NCBI GenBank assembly: GCA_031253795.1
Contig: JAIRVR010000031.1
Coordinates: forward strand, 1-64,000
Direction of reading: 5' to 3'
Length of the DNA stretch: 64,000 nt
Source: Burkholderiaceae bacterium
Lineage (GTDB): Bacteria; Pseudomonadota; Gammaproteobacteria; Burkholderiales; Burkholderiaceae_C
Part shown: one piece after another, positions 61,820 through 64,000 of the stretch
Layout: each line of letters opens with the position of its first letter
Position numbering within the stretch: position 1 is the stretch's first letter
The notes under the pieces: model-generated
What the model was told of the DNA's origin: nothing
Seen by the model: only the letters and a program-made list of their open reading frames with translations
Database searches by the model: none
Program-made: the position numbers and the translations under genes

Positions 61820-62491
61820 TCAGTGCCGTTCCAGCACATAGCCCTGGCGGCGCACCGTGTGCAGCAGCCGCTGCGGGAAGGGGCCGTCCAGCTTGGTCCT
61901 GAGCCGGCTGATGGTCACATCCACCACATTGGAGGACGCGTGTTCGGCACGTTGCCAGATCTCATGGAAGATGGCATCCCTGGAAACGATGTCTCCCTGG
62001 CGTTGCAGCAGCAGCAGCAGCACGGCAAATTCCTGCAGGGTCAGGTCCAGGCGCTGGCCCGCGCGCTCGGCGCGCCGCCTCGGCAGGTCCAGGACCAGGT
62101 CGGCCAGCGCCAGCACCGCTTGGGGCGGTGCGGCAACCCTGCCACGCATCCGCAGCCGGGCACGCGCGACCAGTTCCGGCCCGTGCAGGGGCCGGACCAG
62201 ATAGTCCTCGGCGCCGTTGCGCAGGCAGTACAGCTTGGCCTCCGGACTGTCGCATACGCTCACCACGATCACGGGCGCACTGCAGGAAGCGCTCAGGGTT
62301 TTCAACAGCATGCGGCTGTGGGGCCAAGGCCAGGCCAGCTCCAGCACCACCAGGCTGTAGCCCCCAGCCTGCGCCATGCGGCAGCCCTGCGCCGCGTCAC
62401 GGGCCACGTCGACCTCGAACCCGCTGTGGACCAGCACTTGCTGCAGCGAGGCCAGCGCCGGCATCTGGGCATCTACGACCAGCACCCTCAT
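61820..62491 (-). CDS. OmpR-family regulator with degenerate receiver domain
   Basis: The 223-aa protein has a receiver-like domain (1-118) and a winged-helix DNA-binding domain (about 130-220; SSNVVDVTISRLRTKLDGPF). The phospho-acceptor position is E51 (VVLELAWP) instead of Asp. The acidic partner is reduced to D7-A8, and the conserved Lys is R100 (DYLVRPLHG). Normal phosphorylation is therefore unlikely; it may be constitutively active or respond to another signal. The C-terminal half is like CusR/CopR-type regulators. No kinase is adjacent. gph starts 84 bp downstream and may be co-transcribed. Confidence 0.88.
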   Translation of the reverse strand: MRVLVVDAQMPALASLQQVLVHSGFEVDVARDAAQGCRMAQAGGYSLVVLELAWPWPHSRMLLKTLSASCSAPVIVVSVCDSPEAKLYCLRNGAEDYLVRPLHGPELVARARLRMRGRVAAPPQAVLALADLVLDLPRRRAERAGQRLDLTLQEFAVLLLLLQRQGDIVSRDAIFHEIWQRAEHASSNVVDVTISRLRTKLDGPFPQRLLHTVRRQGYVLERH

Positions 62492-63467
62492 GGCCTGCCC
62501 CTGCCCCCGCCAGGCATGGCCGCAACTCTCGTACGCCCCACATGTACCGCCCTGCGGCCTGCGTGGACATGCGGTGCGGAACCGCGGGCGCACCGGCCAG
62601 ATGCCAGATGGGCCTCCCCCTGCTTCAGATGCGCCCCGGCGCCCCCCTGCCCGGCAAGCCAACGCCATCCGACATCCTTGCTGCGCATGTCCTTACCTTC
62701 CTGGATTTTCCCCCGCCCCCTCATCCGGGACGCCGCCAGGCGCACCGGCCGATTGCGCGGTCCCGATTGTCGAAACTGCAACCCATATGGCACGCGACCT
62801 GATTGGCAGCGGGCATTCATGACCACAAAAATGCAGGCTAACGCAGGCCCAGGGATTGCGGAATACAGCAACGGTTTTGCTGGCGCAGCGGGACAAGGGC
62901 CATCAGAAAATCACAGGTCTGTCTGGCCAATGGCCGCCATGATTCCTGTTCGGCAGGCAATGGCCGCGACAAATGCCTGGATGGAGGCCGATGCCGGTGC
63001 GGGGCCGCCGCCCTGCCGATGGCGTGGACCGGTCTGCGCCAGTCCCTGGCTGCGGCAGCGCCGGCGTCCGCAAAGCGATGGCTTGCACGAGCAGACCTGG
63101 GCTGCACGGCTGCATTGCAGCAGCGGTTCCGCGACGGCACAGGGGATTTTCAGGGGCTGGAATTCGGAGTGCGCCACGGCTATCGGAGGATTCCGCCATT
63201 ACCTCCCGGGATAAACAATTGGCTTGTCTGCAACCATTCAATAATCAGGAATATTCCTGTTTCTCCCTGAAAACGACGATGTGTGTCCTGTACCAGGGCG
63301 CGATCCTTTGATAATCCACGGCCCCGAGCCAGGAAATTCCCGCATATTCACGCCCACCACGGACATGCCCGCAACGGATTATCCGGCCGCATCTGCGTCT
63401 TTTCAGGTCCAGATCGTCGCCACAGCCACCTTGCCCCGCCAGACTGTGGCATCACTCATCCATCAGG
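62492..63467. other. gene-free interval between the degenerate regulator and rpe
   Basis: Nearly 1 kb in which the open frames are short, mutually overlapping and lack recognisable protein character or good ribosome sites. It probably includes the promoter of the regulator gene and an AT-rich island (about 63200-63320) with the palindrome at 63246-63259. I see no RNA gene, repeat or insertion-sequence end. A decayed gene or an unannotated small RNA cannot be excluded. Confidence 0.5.
63246..63259. repeat. perfect palindrome CAGGAATATTCCTG
   Basis: A 14-bp perfect palindrome lies in an AT-rich island within an otherwise GC-rich gene-free region. It could be an operator for a dimeric regulator. 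It is about 755 bp upstream of the degenerate regulator's start codon and 260 bp beyond the rpe stop. Confidence 0.45.
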
Positions 63468-63503
63468 CACAAGGCCCGCAAACGCAAGCCTGCGGGCCTT
63501 GTG
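63468..63503. terminator. rpe terminator hairpin
   Basis: CACAAGGCCCGCA (63468-63480) and TGCGGGCCTTGTG (63491-63503) form a perfect 13-bp stem with a 10-nt loop, 17 bp beyond the rpe stop. There is no clear U tract on the minus strand. The stem is long enough to act as an efficient terminator or 3' stabiliser. Confidence 0.6.
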
Positions 63504-63520
63504 GCATGGGAGTGCTCGGC

Positions 63521-64000
63521 TCAGGCGGCCAGGGCGGACCGCATGGAATCGATGACGGCGCGGTAGTCGGGCTTGCCGAAGATGGCGCTGCCGGACACAA
63601 AGGTGTCGGCGCCGGCGTCGGCCACACGGCGGATATTGTTTTCCTTGATGCCGCCATCCACTTCGAGGCGGATGTCACGGCCGCTGGCCTCGATGCGCTT
63701 GCGCGCAAGTTCGATCTTGCGCAGCGTGCTGTCGATGAAGCTCTGGCCACCGAAGCCCGGGTTGACGCTCATCAGCAGGATGAGGTCGATGTCGTCGATC
63801 ACCCAGTCCAGCACATCCAGCGAAGCGGCTGGATTGAACACCAGGCCGGGACGGGCGCCCTGGGCGCGGATGTTCTGGATGCTGCGGTGCACATGGGCCG
63901 ACGCATCGGGGTGGAAGCTGATGTAGTCGGCGCCGGCCTTGGCAAAGGCCGTGGCCAGTTCGTCCACGGGCTGGACCATGAGGTGGACGTCGATGGGCAC
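63521..64000 (-). CDS. rpe: ribulose-phosphate 3-epimerase, C-terminal part (cut by window edge)
   Basis: The 159 visible residues are the C-terminal two thirds of a TIM-barrel epimerase that interconverts ribulose-5-phosphate and xylulose-5-phosphate. [16 protein letters not shown] holds a metal-binding His, [17 protein letters not shown] is the flexible loop, and [20 protein letters not shown] has the catalytic Asp and phosphate site. The N-terminus lies beyond 64000. It belongs to the rpe-gph-trpEGDC neighbourhood typical of beta-proteobacteria. Confidence 0.96.
   Translation of the reverse strand: MPIDVHLMVQPVDELATAFAKAGADYISFHPDASAHVHRSIQNIRAQGARPGLVFNPAASLDVLDWVIDDIDLILLMSVNPGFGGQSFIDSTLRKIELARKRIEASGRDIRLEVDGGIKENNIRRVADAGADTFVSGSAIFGKPDYRAVIDSMRSALAA

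Noticed and set aside
1-64000. CRISPR arrays, tRNA/rRNA genes, insertion sequences, integrases or attachment sites
   Set aside because: Looked for by eye on both strands; no regularly spaced repeats, cloverleaf-like sequence, transposase or integrase reading frame was found.

Overview
The window is GC-rich, densely packed DNA from a betaproteobacterium, most likely Comamonadaceae (Delftia, Comamonas or Acidovorax type). The reasons are the many orphan Bug/TctC-type periplasmic receptors paired with LysR regulators, phenylacetate genes under a TetR-type regulator, an rpe/gph/trpE/chorismate mutase/trpGDC/ung gene set on one strand, and an IPTL-CTERM-like exported protein. I saw no rRNA, tRNA, CRISPR array, insertion sequence or prophage. 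Genus-level assignment is inference.

Layout. 1-2.8 kb: divergent paaK (cut by the window edge) and paaN, with a promoter and operator between them, then a TetR regulator. 3-5.7 kb: a NarL-type two-component pair. 5.6-9.6 kb: a class C beta-lactamase-like lipoprotein, an unknown lipoprotein and mnmA. 9.7-25.6 kb: a catabolic block with three LysR regulators, four Bug receptors, an enoyl-CoA hydratase/CoA-transferase operon, a tcuAB (tricarballylate dehydrogenase-like) operon extended by a class II aldolase and a 2-hydroxyacid dehydrogenase, and a gamma-glutamyltransferase/AhpD operon. 25.6-31.5 kb: a Crp-like regulator, an alkyl sulfatase, ung and two exported surface proteins. 31.7-34.5 kb: trpGDC behind a leader peptide with tandem Trp codons and a terminator (an attenuator). 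34.6-39.3 kb: a four-gene envelope operon (XpaC-like, solute-binding-vWA lipoprotein, TelA, solute-binding-like protein). 39.4-53.3 kb: a TetR gene divergent from a nine-gene operon (FabI-like reductase, tripartite ABC exporter of RbbA type, phasin-like protein, DUF3141 hydrolase, MaoC-phosphotransacetylase, acetate kinase) that has a perfect FNR/Anr box upstream. 53.3-55.1 kb: chorismate mutase and trpE. 55.5-62.5 kb: a CHI-like protein, an OmpR-type two-component pair behind an HTH-less TetR-like protein, a membrane protein, a speD-speE fusion, gph, and an OmpR-type regulator with a degenerate receiver. 63.5-64 kb: partial rpe.

Two themes stand out. First, the genes rpe, gph, trpE, chorismate mutase, trpG, trpD, trpC and ung all lie on the minus strand in this order but are separated by unrelated cargo. 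The largest block is about 19 kb between chorismate mutase and trpG, and trpGDC carries its own attenuator. Second, that block holds two multi-gene operons that are hard to match to a described system: the TelA/vWA/XpaC operon and an apparently oxygen-responsive operon joining an exporter to acetyl-CoA/acetate metabolism.
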